From NCBI GenBank assembly GCA_018065415.1, contig JAGHTI010000079.1:1-38979 (forward strand): a DNA stretch of 38,979 nt, written 5' to 3'. Below the pieces are notes generated by a model. The model was not told the DNA's origin. It searched no databases and saw only the letters and a list, made by a program, of their open reading frames with translations. The position numbers and the translations under genes are program-made. Position 1 is the stretch's first letter; every line of letters starts with the position of its first letter. The DNA comes from Candidatus Equicola stercoris. GTDB taxonomy: Bacteria; Bacteroidota; Bacteroidia; Bacteroidales; Bacteroidaceae. Below are positions 20,720 to 29,166 of the stretch, piece by piece.

Positions 20720-21520
20720 ATGGCTAATCTATTTTCACTTGAAGGTAAGAATGCGTGGATAACGGGCGCATCTTATGGCATTGGTTTTAACATTGCAAAG
20801 GCTTTCGTTGCTGCAGGCATAAAGACTATCATCTTCAATGACATCAATGAGGCTGCTCTTGAGCGTGGTTTGAACAACTATAAGGAGGCTGGCATAAGCA
20901 ATGTAAAAGGCTATGTATGCGACGTTACAAAAGAAGACGATGTGAAGGCTCTTGTTGAGACAATACATAAGGAAGTAGGTCAGATTGACATTCTTGTAAA
21001 CAATGCAGGTATCATCAAGCGCATCCCTATGCATGAGATGAAGCGTGCTGAATTCCAACAGGTCATCGACGTGGACCTCGTAGCACCATATATCGTAAGT
21101 TCAGCTGTCCTTCCTGAGATGATGGAAAGAAGAGAGGGAAAGATCATAAACATCTGTTCTATGATGTCTGAACTCGGTCGCGAAACGGTTTCTGCGTACG
21201 CAGCAGCAAAAGGTGGTCTGAAGATGCTCACTCGTAACATATGCTCTGAGTATGGTGAGTACAATATCCAATGCAACGGAATTGGTCCTGGTTATATCGC
21301 TACTCCGCAGACGGCTCCTCTCCGTGAGAGACAGCCAGACGGCAGCCGTCATCCATTTGATTCATTCATCTGCGCAAAGACTCCAGCAGGACGTTGGCTC
21401 GACCCATCAGAACTGGGTGGACCTGCAGTATTCCTGGCATCACATGCATCAGATGCAGTAAACGGTCATGTACTGTATGTCGATGGAGGTATCTTGGCAT
21501 ATATTGGCAAACAACCATAA
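20720..21520 (+). CDS. kduD: 2-dehydro-3-deoxy-D-gluconate 5-dehydrogenase / 2-deoxy-D-gluconate 3-dehydrogenase
   Basis: This 266-residue short-chain dehydrogenase follows kduI in the uronate pathway and makes 2-keto-3-deoxygluconate. The NAD-binding motif is TGASYGIG, the NNAG motif is VNNAGII, and the catalytic Tyr-Lys pair is in SAYAAAKGG, preceded by the Ser of INICSMMSE. The C-terminal segment with GYIATPQTAPLRE and HVLYVDGGILAYIG is typical of KduD. It directly precedes the rhomboid gene (6-base gap), so kduI, kduD, rhomboid and the next gene may form one transcript although their functions differ. Confidence 0.93.
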   Translation: MANLFSLEGKNAWITGASYGIGFNIAKAFVAAGIKTIIFNDINEAALERGLNNYKEAGISNVKGYVCDVTKEDDVKALVETIHKEVGQIDILVNNAGIIKRIPMHEMKRAEFQQVIDVDLVAPYIVSSAVLPEMMERREGKIINICSMMSELGRETVSAYAAAKGGLKMLTRNICSEYGEYNIQCNGIGPGYIATPQTAPLRERQPDGSRHPFDSFICAKTPAGRWLDPSELGGPAVFLASHASDAVNGHVLYVDGGILAYIGKQP

Positions 21521-21526
21521 TAGACT

Positions 21527-22240
21527 ATGCGTATTCCTACAGTAACAAAGAACCTATTGATAATTAATGCAATAGCGTTCTTTGCAATGTACGTTTTCCA
21601 AATGAGAGGTGTGGACCTAAATGCTATTTTAGGTCTGCATTTCTTCAAGGCACCAGACTTCCATATTTATCAACTGGTGACCTACATGTTCATGCATGCC
21701 AACTTCTCGCACATATTATTTAATATGTTTGCTTTGTGGATGTTTGGTATGACGATAGAACGTGTCATGGGAGAAAAACGTTTCCTTACCTATTATCTCG
21801 TCTGTGGTATAGGTGCAGGACTCATACAGGAACTGGTACAATTGGTGTCATTTTATGTTCAGGGGTTGGCTGCATACCAAACAGTTAACATTGATGGACA
21901 TACCGTAATAGCCATGAGTCAGTTCTTGAATTCATGGACAACAGTAGGTGCTTCTGGAGCAATCTATGGTATATTGCTGGCATTCGGTATGATATTTCCA
22001 AATGAAAGAATCTTTATCTTCCCACTTCCGATACCGATAAAAGCAAAATGGTTCATAACTTTCTATGTAGTCTTGGAATTGGTATCTGGTATAGCGAGTT
22101 ATGGTAATGACAATGTTGCACATTTTGCTCATCTTGGGGGTATGTTGTTCGGCTATCTTCTCATACGCTACTGGCAAAAAGGAAGGAGACGTCGGAACTA
22201 TTATGACGATATGGGTCCTATAGGACGGTTTTTCAGATGA
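21527..22240 (+). CDS. rhomboid family intramembrane serine protease
   Basis: A 237-residue polytopic membrane protein with about six hydrophobic helices. The catalytic dyad is visible as Ser143 in GASGAIYG and His202 in HFAHLGGMLFG. The first loop carries a HANFSHILFNM segment that matches the conserved HxxxxHxxxN region of rhomboids. It would cleave transmembrane substrates in the inner membrane; the substrates are unknown. The gene overlaps the next one by four bases (ATGA), which implies coupled translation. Confidence 0.93.
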   Translation: MRIPTVTKNLLIINAIAFFAMYVFQMRGVDLNAILGLHFFKAPDFHIYQLVTYMFMHANFSHILFNMFALWMFGMTIERVMGEKRFLTYYLVCGIGAGLIQELVQLVSFYVQGLAAYQTVNIDGHTVIAMSQFLNSWTTVGASGAIYGILLAFGMIFPNERIFIFPLPIPIKAKWFITFYVVLELVSGIASYGNDNVAHFAHLGGMLFGYLLIRYWQKGRRRRNYYDDMGPIGRFFR

Positions 22241-23340
22241 TTTTCATACTGAGAAAAATAATTTCAAATGTCATCGCTGTGATCAATTCAGTGGTAATCC
22301 TCTTGATGATTATCACTGGATACAGCGGATATGCCAACCCTGAGTCATTTCCTTTCGTGTCAACATGGAGCCTAGTGTTTCCATTTTTTCTTTTAGCAAA
22401 TATAGTCTTCATCCTGCTGTGGCTGTTTATAAATAAGAAGAAGATGCTTCTTCCTTTAGCAGGTCTCCTCTTGTGTATAGGACCGATACGCTCCTATTGT
22501 CCGCTTAACATACCGAAATCCACGCCAGATGATGCAATAAAGATACTGACATACAATACGTGGAGTTTCGGACATCTGACAGATGAAGACTTTCCCGATA
22601 TCCCAATACTTAAATATATCAAAGACTGTGATGCAGACATTGTCTGCTTGCAGGAAAGTGCCAAAACTAGTATAGCCATTGACAGTGTGAAAAGCACTCT
22701 CAGTCAGTACGATTATGTGGGAACCCTTGACGACGGTGAACCAGCAGACAACGACCTGATAGTATTCAGTAAATACCCTATAAAAAAGAAATATACTATA
22801 CCGATAGAATCGAAAGGAAATTCAGCTTGCGCATTCTGGCTCGATATCAATGGAGAAGAGGTTATCCTCATCAATGTACACCTTGAAAGTTATAATCTGT
22901 CGAAAGAAGATAAGGATGGATATGTCGATATGCTGAAAGACATTAAAGACCGAAATATAGACAAAGATTCCATAAAGAGCGAATCATTGTTTCTGTCACG
23001 TAAGTTGTCGGCAGTGAATGCTATACGTGCAAAGCAAACACATGTTTTGCTCGATTTTATCAAGAAAAATAAAGATGCAAACATCATCTTGTGTGGTGAT
23101 TTTAATGATAATCCTCTTTCATATACAAACCATCTTTTAGGAGAAGAACTCACAAACTGCTATGTGTCGTCAGGCAATGGACCTGGCTGGTCTTTCAATG
23201 AGAAGGGATTCAACTTTAGAATAGACAACATATACTGCTCAAAAAACCTGCAGGCGTATGGAGCAAAAGTGGACAATGAGGCAACAGGCAGCGACCATTA
23301 TCCATTGTATTGTTGGCTGAAAAAGAAACAAAAACAATAA
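22237..23340 (+). CDS. membrane-anchored endonuclease/exonuclease/phosphatase family protein
   Basis: The 367 residues start with three hydrophobic helices (~5-90), then an EEP fold outside or at the membrane. The fold's blocks are visible: ILTYNTWSFG, VCLQESA (metal Glu), LINVHLESYN, LCGDFNDNPLS (catalytic Asp and Asn) and ATGSDHYPLY (catalytic His). Such proteins hydrolyse phosphodiesters of nucleic acids, phosphoinositides or sphingolipids; the substrate cannot be told. The anchored form coupled to a rhomboid gene recurs in Bacteroidales as far as I recall. It ends 112 bases before secDF, which has its own -7 element. Confidence 0.88.
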   Translation: MIFILRKIISNVIAVINSVVILLMIITGYSGYANPESFPFVSTWSLVFPFFLLANIVFILLWLFINKKKMLLPLAGLLLCIGPIRSYCPLNIPKSTPDDAIKILTYNTWSFGHLTDEDFPDIPILKYIKDCDADIVCLQESAKTSIAIDSVKSTLSQYDYVGTLDDGEPADNDLIVFSKYPIKKKYTIPIESKGNSACAFWLDINGEEVILINVHLESYNLSKEDKDGYVDMLKDIKDRNIDKDSIKSESLFLSRKLSAVNAIRAKQTHVLLDFIKKNKDANIILCGDFNDNPLSYTNHLLGEELTNCYVSSGNGPGWSFNEKGFNFRIDNIYCSKNLQAYGAKVDNEATGSDHYPLYCWLKKKQKQ

Positions 23341-23391
23341 TATTTACATATTATTTTGATGTTTAATGCAATGAAATACAAAAAAATGTCG

Positions 23392-23399
23392 TATATTTG
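23392..23399 (+). promoter_or_regulatory. -7 element of secDF
   Basis: TATATTTG is a perfect TAnnTTTG, followed by a ~50-base A-rich leader to the ATG. No TTTG is found at the standard upstream distance. Confidence 0.5.
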
Positions 23400-23452
23400 C
23401 ACGCTTAATTACAATCAGTAAACAAAACAAATAATAAATAAAACTAAAAATC

Positions 23453-26440
23453 ATGCAAAACAAAGGAATTGTAAAGTTCATAGCAATCGCTTTAGCGTTA
23501 GTATGTATTTTCTACCTTTCATTCACTTTCGTGACTAGTCATTATGAGAATAAGGCTGCCGCAATGGGCGAAGAGGAAGGAAGAGAGTATCTTGATTCCA
23601 TTGCAAACGAAAAGGTTTGGCTCGGATATACGTTTAAGCAGTGCCGTGAAACTGGTATCGGTCTTGGTCTTGACCTAAAAGGCGGTATGAACGTTATTCT
23701 TGAAGTGTCAGTACCAGATGTTGTTGATATCTTGGCTGACCACAAGAAAGACCCAGAGTATCTCAAAGCCTTCTCAATGGCAAAAGAAGAAGCAAAGACA
23801 TCACAAACAGATTTTATCACTCTGTTTACTAATGCCTACAAACAAGTAAAGCCTAACGGACGTTTGGCAGAGGTTTTTGCTACACAGCAACTGAAGGGCG
23901 AAGTGACAACACAAAGTACAGACAAAGAAGTCATTGCTGCACTCAAAAAAGAAGTTGAAGCAGCAATCGCCAATTCTTACAATGTAGTACGTAGCCGTAT
24001 CGACAAGTTCGGTGTTGTTCAGCCTAACATTCAGAAACTCGAAGGACAGCAGGGACGTATCATGGTGGAAATGCCTGGTATCAAAGAACCTGAACGTATG
24101 CGTAAACTCTTGCAGGGTAGTGCAAACCTTGAGTTCTGGGAGACATTCAACGCAAATGAAATCATTCCTTATCTCACTCAATTAGACCAACAGTTTGCTC
24201 ATGTCGGTGATGTAGAGAAGAATGACACTGCAGCAACAGAGGCTATCAAAGACACAACTGCAGTAGAAACTTCAAAACAGAATCTTACTGCAGCACTCAG
24301 CAAGGATAAGGGTGCAAAGGCAGCAGCAGAAAAATCAAAGGCAAATGCCGCAGATATTGAAAAGGCAAAGAAAGAACACCCATTGCTGTCTGTATTACAG
24401 CCAACACAGGGACAGAGCCTTTCAGTTGTAGGATATGCAAGTTATCGTGATACAGCAGATGTTAATAAGGTAATATATAGTGACATCGCAAAGAAGATAT
24501 TGCCATCAGATGTAAAACTCCTCTGGAGTGCTACTCCTGCTGACTTCCAGACTACGGTAGAGATTTTTGAACTTCATGCTCTGAAGGTAACACAGTCTAA
24601 CGGCCGTGCTCCACTGGAAGGTGATGTCATCACATCAGCACGCGATGAGTTCGACAACTTCGGTCATCCATCTGTATCAATGAGTATGAACTCAGACGGT
24701 GCACGTCGTTGGGCACAACTCACTAAGGCTAACATCGGAAAGGCTGTTGCTATCGTTCTTGATGATGCTGTTTATAGTGCTCCACGTGTAAACAGTGAGA
24801 TTGACGGTGGTAACTCACAGATTACTGGTAACTTCACAATAGAAACAACAAAAGACCTTGCCAACACATTGCAGTCTGGTAAGATGCCTGCTCCTGCACG
24901 CATCGTACAGGAAGAAGTTGTCGGCCCTTCACTCGGTCAGGCTTCCATCATCCAGGGTATATGGTCATTCGTCATCGCATTCGTATTGTTGATGATATTC
25001 ATGATCTGCCTCTATGGATTCATTCCGGGTATGGTGGCAAATACAGCATTGTTGCTCAACCTCTTCTTCACATTAGGTATCCTTACCTCATTCCAGGCAG
25101 CATTGACGATGCCAGGTATCGCCGGTATCGTACTCACGTTGGGTATGGCGGTCGATGCTAACGTGCTTATCTATGAACGTACAAAAGAAGAACTCCGTGC
25201 TGGAAAGGATGTACGTCAGGCACTCGGTGCAGGTTACAGCAACGCATTCTCTGCAATCTTCGACTCTAACCTCACCTCCATCATCACAGGTATCATCCTG
25301 TATATGTTCGGAACTGGTCCTATCCGCGGATTCGCAACGACACTCATCATAGGTATCGTTTGTTCATTCTTCACAGCAGTGTTCCTCACACGTCTTGTCT
25401 ATGAACGTCAGATGAAACACGACAAGTGGCTGCATCTGTCATTCGTAACACCGATGTCAAAGAACTTTGCACAGAACACCCATTTCAACTTCATGAATAT
25501 GGGCAAGAAGATGTCCATAATCGTTACTGTCTTCTCAATAGTATGCATCGCAAGTTTTGCAGTGCGTGGATTGAGCAAGAGTATCGATTTCACAGGTGGT
25601 CGAAACTATGTTGTTGTATTTGAAAATGCTGTAGAACCAGAACAGGTGAACGAAGCACTTACTCCAGAATTTGAAGGAGCAAACGTTTCTGCTATCGCAC
25701 TCGGTACAGACCATAAGACTATCCGTGTATCTACAAACTACAAAATAGATGAAAACGACCCTACAATAGATGGACAGGTAGAAGAAAAACTCTTCAATGC
25801 ACTTCTCAAGTCAGGACTCACTACACAGAAAGACTTTGAGACATTCAAGAACCCAGACCTTCGTCAAGGTGGTAGTATCATATCTTCTACAAAGGTAGGT
25901 CCGTCAATAGCAAAGGATATCACATACGGAGCCATCATCAGCGTCATCATCGCCTTGATAGCAATCTTCTTGTATATCCTCCTGCGCTTCCGCAACGTAG
26001 CGTTCTCAGTAGGTTCAACGGTAGCACTGTTCTTCGATACACTCTTCGTGCTCGGTCTTTATTCTCTCTGCTGGGGATGGATGCCATTCTCATTGGAAAT
26101 AGACCAGACGTTCATCGGAGCCATCCTTACCGTAGTTGGTTATTCTATCAACGACAAGGTGGTAGTCTTCGACCGTATGCGTGAGAACCTGAAACTGTAT
26201 CCTAACCGTGATCGTTATCAGCTGTTCAACGAGTCATTGAATCAGACTTTGGCACGTACCATCAATACATCACTCACAACACTCCTCGTATTGTTGTGTA
26301 TCTTCTTCATCGGAGGTCAGAGCATACGCTCATTCGCCTTCGCAATGATACTCGGTGTGATATTTGGTACTCTGTCATCAATCTTCATTGCATCACCTAC
26401 AGCCTATAAGGTAATGGGCAAGACTGCAAAGAAGGCATAA
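23453..26440 (+). CDS. secDF: fused protein translocase subunit SecDF
   Basis: The 995 residues join SecD and SecF in one chain, the usual state in Bacteroidetes. SecDF uses the proton gradient to pull secreted proteins out of the SecYEG channel. The SecD half begins with a membrane helix (~8-28) and the motif GIGLGLDLKGGMNVILEV. A long Ala/Lys-rich periplasmic insert (~265-310) interrupts the P1 domain. The SecD membrane block has GMAVDANVLIYERTKEELR, the conserved proton-path Asp. The SecF half starts near 680 (IDFTGGRNYVVVF) and repeats the block as VVGYSINDKVVVFDRMRE. Terminator at 26451-26488. Confidence 0.97.
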   Translation: MQNKGIVKFIAIALALVCIFYLSFTFVTSHYENKAAAMGEEEGREYLDSIANEKVWLGYTFKQCRETGIGLGLDLKGGMNVILEVSVPDVVDILADHKKDPEYLKAFSMAKEEAKTSQTDFITLFTNAYKQVKPNGRLAEVFATQQLKGEVTTQSTDKEVIAALKKEVEAAIANSYNVVRSRIDKFGVVQPNIQKLEGQQGRIMVEMPGIKEPERMRKLLQGSANLEFWETFNANEIIPYLTQLDQQFAHVGDVEKNDTAATEAIKDTTAVETSKQNLTAALSKDKGAKAAAEKSKANAADIEKAKKEHPLLSVLQPTQGQSLSVVGYASYRDTADVNKVIYSDIAKKILPSDVKLLWSATPADFQTTVEIFELHALKVTQSNGRAPLEGDVITSARDEFDNFGHPSVSMSMNSDGARRWAQLTKANIGKAVAIVLDDAVYSAPRVNSEIDGGNSQITGNFTIETTKDLANTLQSGKMPAPARIVQEEVVGPSLGQASIIQGIWSFVIAFVLLMIFMICLYGFIPGMVANTALLLNLFFTLGILTSFQAALTMPGIAGIVLTLGMAVDANVLIYERTKEELRAGKDVRQALGAGYSNAFSAIFDSNLTSIITGIILYMFGTGPIRGFATTLIIGIVCSFFTAVFLTRLVYERQMKHDKWLHLSFVTPMSKNFAQNTHFNFMNMGKKMSIIVTVFSIVCIASFAVRGLSKSIDFTGGRNYVVVFENAVEPEQVNEALTPEFEGANVSAIALGTDHKTIRVSTNYKIDENDPTIDGQVEEKLFNALLKSGLTTQKDFETFKNPDLRQGGSIISSTKVGPSIAKDITYGAIISVIIALIAIFLYILLRFRNVAFSVGSTVALFFDTLFVLGLYSLCWGWMPFSLEIDQTFIGAILTVVGYSINDKVVVFDRMRENLKLYPNRDRYQLFNESLNQTLARTINTSLTTLLVLLCIFFIGGQSIRSFAFAMILGVIFGTLSSIFIASPTAYKVMGKTAKKA

Positions 26441-26450
26441 ACAAAAATCA

Positions 26451-26488
26451 AAAAGGTGAGCCTCCTCAACTCATGGCTCACCTTTTTT
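26451..26488 (+). terminator. intrinsic terminator after secDF
   Basis: A 12-base-pair stem AAAAGGTGAGCC/GGCTCACCTTTT with a 12-base loop is followed by further T. The symmetric A and T tracts could let it work on both strands. Confidence 0.85.
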
Positions 26489-26509
26489 TATATATTTAGA
26501 ATTTCTTCC

Positions 26510-26584
26510 GCTCTCATAGTTCAATGGATAGAACAAATCTCTCCTAAAGATTAGATCCCAGTTCGATTCTGGGTGGGAGTACCA
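26510..26584 (+). tRNA. tRNA-Arg (anticodon CCT)
   Basis: Acceptor GCTCTCA/TGGGAGT, D arm GTTC/GAAC, anticodon arm AATCT/AGATT around the loop CTCCTAA (anticodon CCT, reading AGG), and T arm CCCAG/CTGGG with loop TTCGATT. The discriminator A at 26581 is followed by an encoded CCA (26582-26584), unlike the tRNA-Glu in this window. No convincing promoter is visible in the 20 bases between the secDF terminator and the tRNA. Confidence 0.95.
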
Positions 26585-26607
26585 ACAGCCTGATGGCTGT
26601 TTTTTTT
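26584..26607 (+). terminator. intrinsic terminator after tRNA-Arg
   Basis: A 7-base-pair stem AACAGCC/GGCTGTT closes a TGAT loop and is followed by six T. The stem begins at the last base of the tRNA CCA end. Confidence 0.85.
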
Positions 26608-26619
26608 GTTATTTACATA

Positions 26620-26850
26620 AAGAAAATACGTTGATACTTTCGCAAGCACCAACGTAATACTAACTAATTTTTTAATTTCTAAAACTGGAATTGGTTTTCC
26701 TCCTCCAGAAGTTTCCCCTTAGGGAGAATATTAAACGGGGACTTCACAGTTGCCGTTTGCTATCCTTGAAACAATTTCTTTATACCCTAATAAAAAACTT
26801 ACCTATTAACAAAATTACTACTAACCTAAAACAATCTATTAACCTTTTGA
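26620..26850 (-). ncRNA. candidate structured noncoding RNA (~230 nt, 6S-like possibility)
   Basis: A gene-free 414-base gap (26608-27021) holds a complete transcription unit on the minus strand. The promoter (26886-26856) has both boxes perfect. The end is a 12-base-pair hairpin with a GCGA loop (26655-26628; a few G-U pairs) followed by ATTTTCTTT. Inside, a long-range stem pairs 26817-26805 (TAATTTTgTTAAT) with 26676-26665 (ATTAAAAAATTA), closing a central region that holds a hairpin at 26745-26708 (GAAGT/ACTTC plus CCCC/GGGG). No ORF of useful length is present. The long closing stem, size and lone promoter resemble 6S RNA, and the Bacteroidales-1 RNA class described from comparative genomics would be a candidate; I could not test this. 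It is convergent with tRNA-Arg. Confidence 0.7.
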
Positions 26851-26855
26851 CAATG

Positions 26856-26886
26856 CAAAGGTAACACGATTTTGTGTTGGCGCAAA
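26856..26886 (-). promoter_or_regulatory. promoter of the minus-strand ncRNA
   Basis: On the minus strand, TTTG at 26886-26883 and TACCTTTG at 26863-26856 are 19 bases apart, a full match to the Bacteroidetes promoter. No coding sequence lies downstream before tRNA-Arg, so the product should be an RNA. Confidence 0.8.
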
Positions 26887-26990
26887 CAATTTTCAAAGAT
26901 TTACCTGAAAAATAGCATCTTTCTTGATTTATATCAATGATAAGTGTGGAATAAGCCGTTATTTTATACGGTGTTATCGTACACATAATG

Positions 26991-27024
26991 AAAAAGTGAA
27001 ACTATTTTACGAATAAAAGTTTCA
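26991..27024 (-). terminator. intrinsic terminator after glycosyltransferase gene
   Basis: Minus-strand stem TGAAACT/AGTTTCA with an inner TTTA/TAAA extension and a TTCG loop, followed by CTTTTT. The stop codon of the glycosyltransferase gene (27022-27024) is part of the stem. Confidence 0.8.
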
Positions 27025-27804
27025 TTTTGTTATATTCTTTGCGACGAACTTGAGATGACTGAAAATTGTCCCCCAGATTCCATAATGCTTTTTCATTATA
27101 CGGAAACGTTCCTTCAGTGAAGCGATACGGTTTTTTGTTGTTGTCCCCTCGTTGAGATAATTGACAAGGACACTGCCAGTATTCATCAATGACAGCGCAT
27201 GTGCTTCTGCATGTTTCATTATGCGGATGCACCAGTCGAAGTCGGCAGAATATCTGTATTGTAAGTCGAAAGGCATCTGTTGTGCCAAGTCTGTCCGTGC
27301 GTAGAAAGCCTGATGGCAGACCGTCATCCCATCCTTGAAACTCTTCCAGTTCAGTACAACAGGAGGTCGTTTTGCTCGTTTGCAGAGAAAATTCCCTTGT
27401 GCATCAACAATGTCTGTGTCACCATATACCACTGCCGGCATCGTGTCTTCTTTTGTAAGGTTGTTGATAGCATCAGCAATTTCTTGTGTCGTATTGCTGT
27501 CAGGCAGCCAGTCGCCAGCATTGAGAAAACATACATAGTCACCAGTAGCCATCTTTATTCCTTTGTTCATGGCATCGTATATCCCTTTGTCTTTTTCGCT
27601 GATTATTCTGACAACATGTTTACATCCACTCTTGCTTGTGTTCTCCTGATAATCTGTTGCAATGCGGACAGTGTCGTCAGCAGATTTCCCATCTACGATG
27701 ATATGTTCTATTTCCGTGTACGACTGTGTCTGCACGCTCTCTATGGTTACAGGGATGGTGTGTGCAGCATTATAGGCAACGGTGATATATGTTATTTTTA
27801 TCAT
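27022..27804 (-). CDS. family 2 glycosyltransferase
   Basis: The start chosen gives MIKITYITVAYNAAHTIPVTIES (260 residues). A longer frame reaching 27858 would begin upstream of the -7 element TATCTTTG at 27838-27831, so it is not translated from that promoter. GT-A features: ITVAYN opening, EHIIVDGKSADDT, DKGIYDAMNKGIKMATGDYVCFLNAGD, where the D-x-x-D-type metal site and the glycine-rich segment are typical of WcaA/SpsA-like enzymes, and a conserved Y-S-A-D-F-D-W segment near residue 190. No membrane helix. It probably adds a sugar to a surface glycan. It stands as a single gene between two terminators. Confidence 0.9.
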   Translation of the reverse strand: MIKITYITVAYNAAHTIPVTIESVQTQSYTEIEHIIVDGKSADDTVRIATDYQENTSKSGCKHVVRIISEKDKGIYDAMNKGIKMATGDYVCFLNAGDWLPDSNTTQEIADAINNLTKEDTMPAVVYGDTDIVDAQGNFLCKRAKRPPVVLNWKSFKDGMTVCHQAFYARTDLAQQMPFDLQYRYSADFDWCIRIMKHAEAHALSLMNTGSVLVNYLNEGTTTKNRIASLKERFRIMKKHYGIWGTIFSHLKFVAKNITK

Positions 27805-27830
27805 GTGGCTAACGGTTTTATATACAGTTG

Positions 27831-27838
27831 CAAAGATA
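27831..27838 (-). promoter_or_regulatory. -7 element of glycosyltransferase gene
   Basis: Minus-strand TATCTTTG is a perfect TAnnTTTG 26 bases before the chosen ATG. No TTTG is seen at the standard distance. It decides the start of the gene. Confidence 0.5.
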
Positions 27839-27868
27839 GTGTTATTTTTCGTAACCACGATAAAGCAT

Positions 27869-27905
27869 AAAAAAAACCTTGTCGTGCATCACTGCAGAAC
27901 AAGGC
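27869..27905 (-). terminator. intrinsic terminator after M23 peptidase gene
   Basis: Minus-strand stem CCTTGT/ACAAGG with an inner TGCA/TGCA helix and a GTGA tetraloop, followed by a run of T. It lies 50 bases after the M23 peptidase stop codon. Confidence 0.85.
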
Positions 27906-27953
27906 AAAATGTGTTTAAAAGATTAGTGAAAATTGAGAAGTATTAAAAAAAAT

Positions 27954-28958
27954 TCAATATTTAAGGATTTGTCCCACGACAACCTTAAAGTTCTTTCCTA
28001 TATGATTTTTCTTACACAGTTCCTGAACGGTCGTCCCGCGCAGTCTTGCGATAGAATATAGTGATTCTCCTTTAGCCACCTTGTGGAAGTTTGCAACCTG
28101 CTCAGTTTCTTGCATCTGTCTATTGACAGTTTCTATGTTCTGTACCTCTGGTGCTTTCTGTGCAACGTCTTCTTCTTCGTCGTCAGCTTTCTTGTTGCGA
28201 GCATAGACCTTTCTGCTGGAGTTCACATCACCAGTGTTTACATGAGCCATCACACGACGTACAGCCTCGTTATGGTCTCTTTGGTAGTTGCGTTTCGTAT
28301 ATACATAGAAGTCGCCCGTCACGTCCTGATGATAGAAGTCGAACATTATTGCAGGGTTCAGAGCAAAACCACACAGACGAGTTTCAAAATGTAGGTGCGA
28401 ACCTGTTGAGCGTCCAGTGTTTCCACCGAGCCCTATGACGTCACCAGCATGTACCATCTGGTTTTCTCTCACCAGATGTTTGCTGAGGTGTCCATATACT
28501 GTCTCAAGTCCATTGTTATGACGGATGACGATAAATTTTCCGTAACCTCTTGGGTCATTACGAACCACACGCACCTTTCCTGCAAAAGCAGAACGGATGG
28601 TGTCACCAATATATACCTTTATGTCCAGTCCTTTGTGCTGACGTCCCCAACGCGGACCGAAGTTCGATGTGATCTTTCGGCTTGGTGTCGGCATGTGGAA
28701 TCCGCGAAGGTCAATGCGGAAAGTGTCTGGCAGTTCGCCAGCAGCATGAGCCTTGTCGTTATTCCAATCGTTATATAATCCGTTGGCGGAAGGATTGAAA
28801 TAGTCCTCAATTGACATTATCTCATTCAATTCCAGATGGTCAATTGTGTTCATCTTTCTATCCACGGGAGCCTGTCGTGCCAACAAATCCTGAGCACTGA
28901 CAGAAGCCGTCGTCAACATCATAAAAGTTATTATAAATAGAAATTTTAGTACTCTCAT
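27954..28958 (-). CDS. LysM-containing M23 family metallopeptidase
   Basis: This 334-residue protein is exported (signal peptide to SVSAQ, residue ~22-23). The M23/LytM zinc site is complete: GRQHKGLDIKV (His108, Asp112), GLETVYGHLS (His157) and GSHLHFETR (His188, His190), with the GxxGNTGRSTG segment between them. A C-terminal LysM domain (291-334; HKVAKGESLYSIARLRGTT) should bind peptidoglycan. Between them lies a charged linker rich in Asp and Glu. It likely cleaves peptide cross-links, or if inactive regulates an amidase; the full set of ligands argues for activity. The ~100-base 5' leader contains the short helix CTTTG/CAAAG near 28980-28996. Confidence 0.93.
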   Translation of the reverse strand: MRVLKFLFIITFMMLTTASVSAQDLLARQAPVDRKMNTIDHLELNEIMSIEDYFNPSANGLYNDWNNDKAHAAGELPDTFRIDLRGFHMPTPSRKITSNFGPRWGRQHKGLDIKVYIGDTIRSAFAGKVRVVRNDPRGYGKFIVIRHNNGLETVYGHLSKHLVRENQMVHAGDVIGLGGNTGRSTGSHLHFETRLCGFALNPAIMFDFYHQDVTGDFYVYTKRNYQRDHNEAVRRVMAHVNTGDVNSSRKVYARNKKADDEEEDVAQKAPEVQNIETVNRQMQETEQVANFHKVAKGESLYSIARLRGTTVQELCKKNHIGKNFKVVVGQILKY

Positions 28959-29065
28959 TACATCTTTTTTCGTTCAACATCTTTGGAGTCTCAAAGGACT
29001 CGAGGCGTAGGCGGAAAACTGACAAATTGCCACAAAAGGTTGCCTTTACCATAGTTAGCTGAGTG

Positions 29066-29097
29066 CAAAGGTAGGCAAAAATCTCGAAACTACCAAA
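29066..29097 (-). promoter_or_regulatory. promoter of M23 peptidase gene
   Basis: On the minus strand TTTG at 29097-29094 and TACCTTTG at 29073-29066 lie 20 bases apart, both perfect. Transcription would start about 100 bases before the ATG. Confidence 0.8.
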
Positions 29098-29138
29098 GTT
29101 TTTTTTTACAAGGAGATTTTTTTTAATATTATTTTAAT

Positions 29139-29146
29139 TACTTTTG
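29139..29146 (+). promoter_or_regulatory. -7 element upstream of PD-(D/E)XK nuclease gene
   Basis: TACTTTTG matches TAnnTTTG 20 bases before the ATG; the upstream region is T-rich without an exact TTTG. Confidence 0.45.
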
Positions 29147-29166
29147 CATCGGTTTTTTAAAAGGAT

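Noticed and set aside
26620..26850. tmRNA or signal recognition particle RNA
   Set aside because: No tRNA-like ends or tag frame, and the conserved SRP apical loop with its asymmetric bulge was not seen.
27280..27870. 196-codon plus-strand frame over the glycosyltransferase gene
   Set aside because: It is the reverse complement of a well-supported glycosyltransferase and shows no motif.
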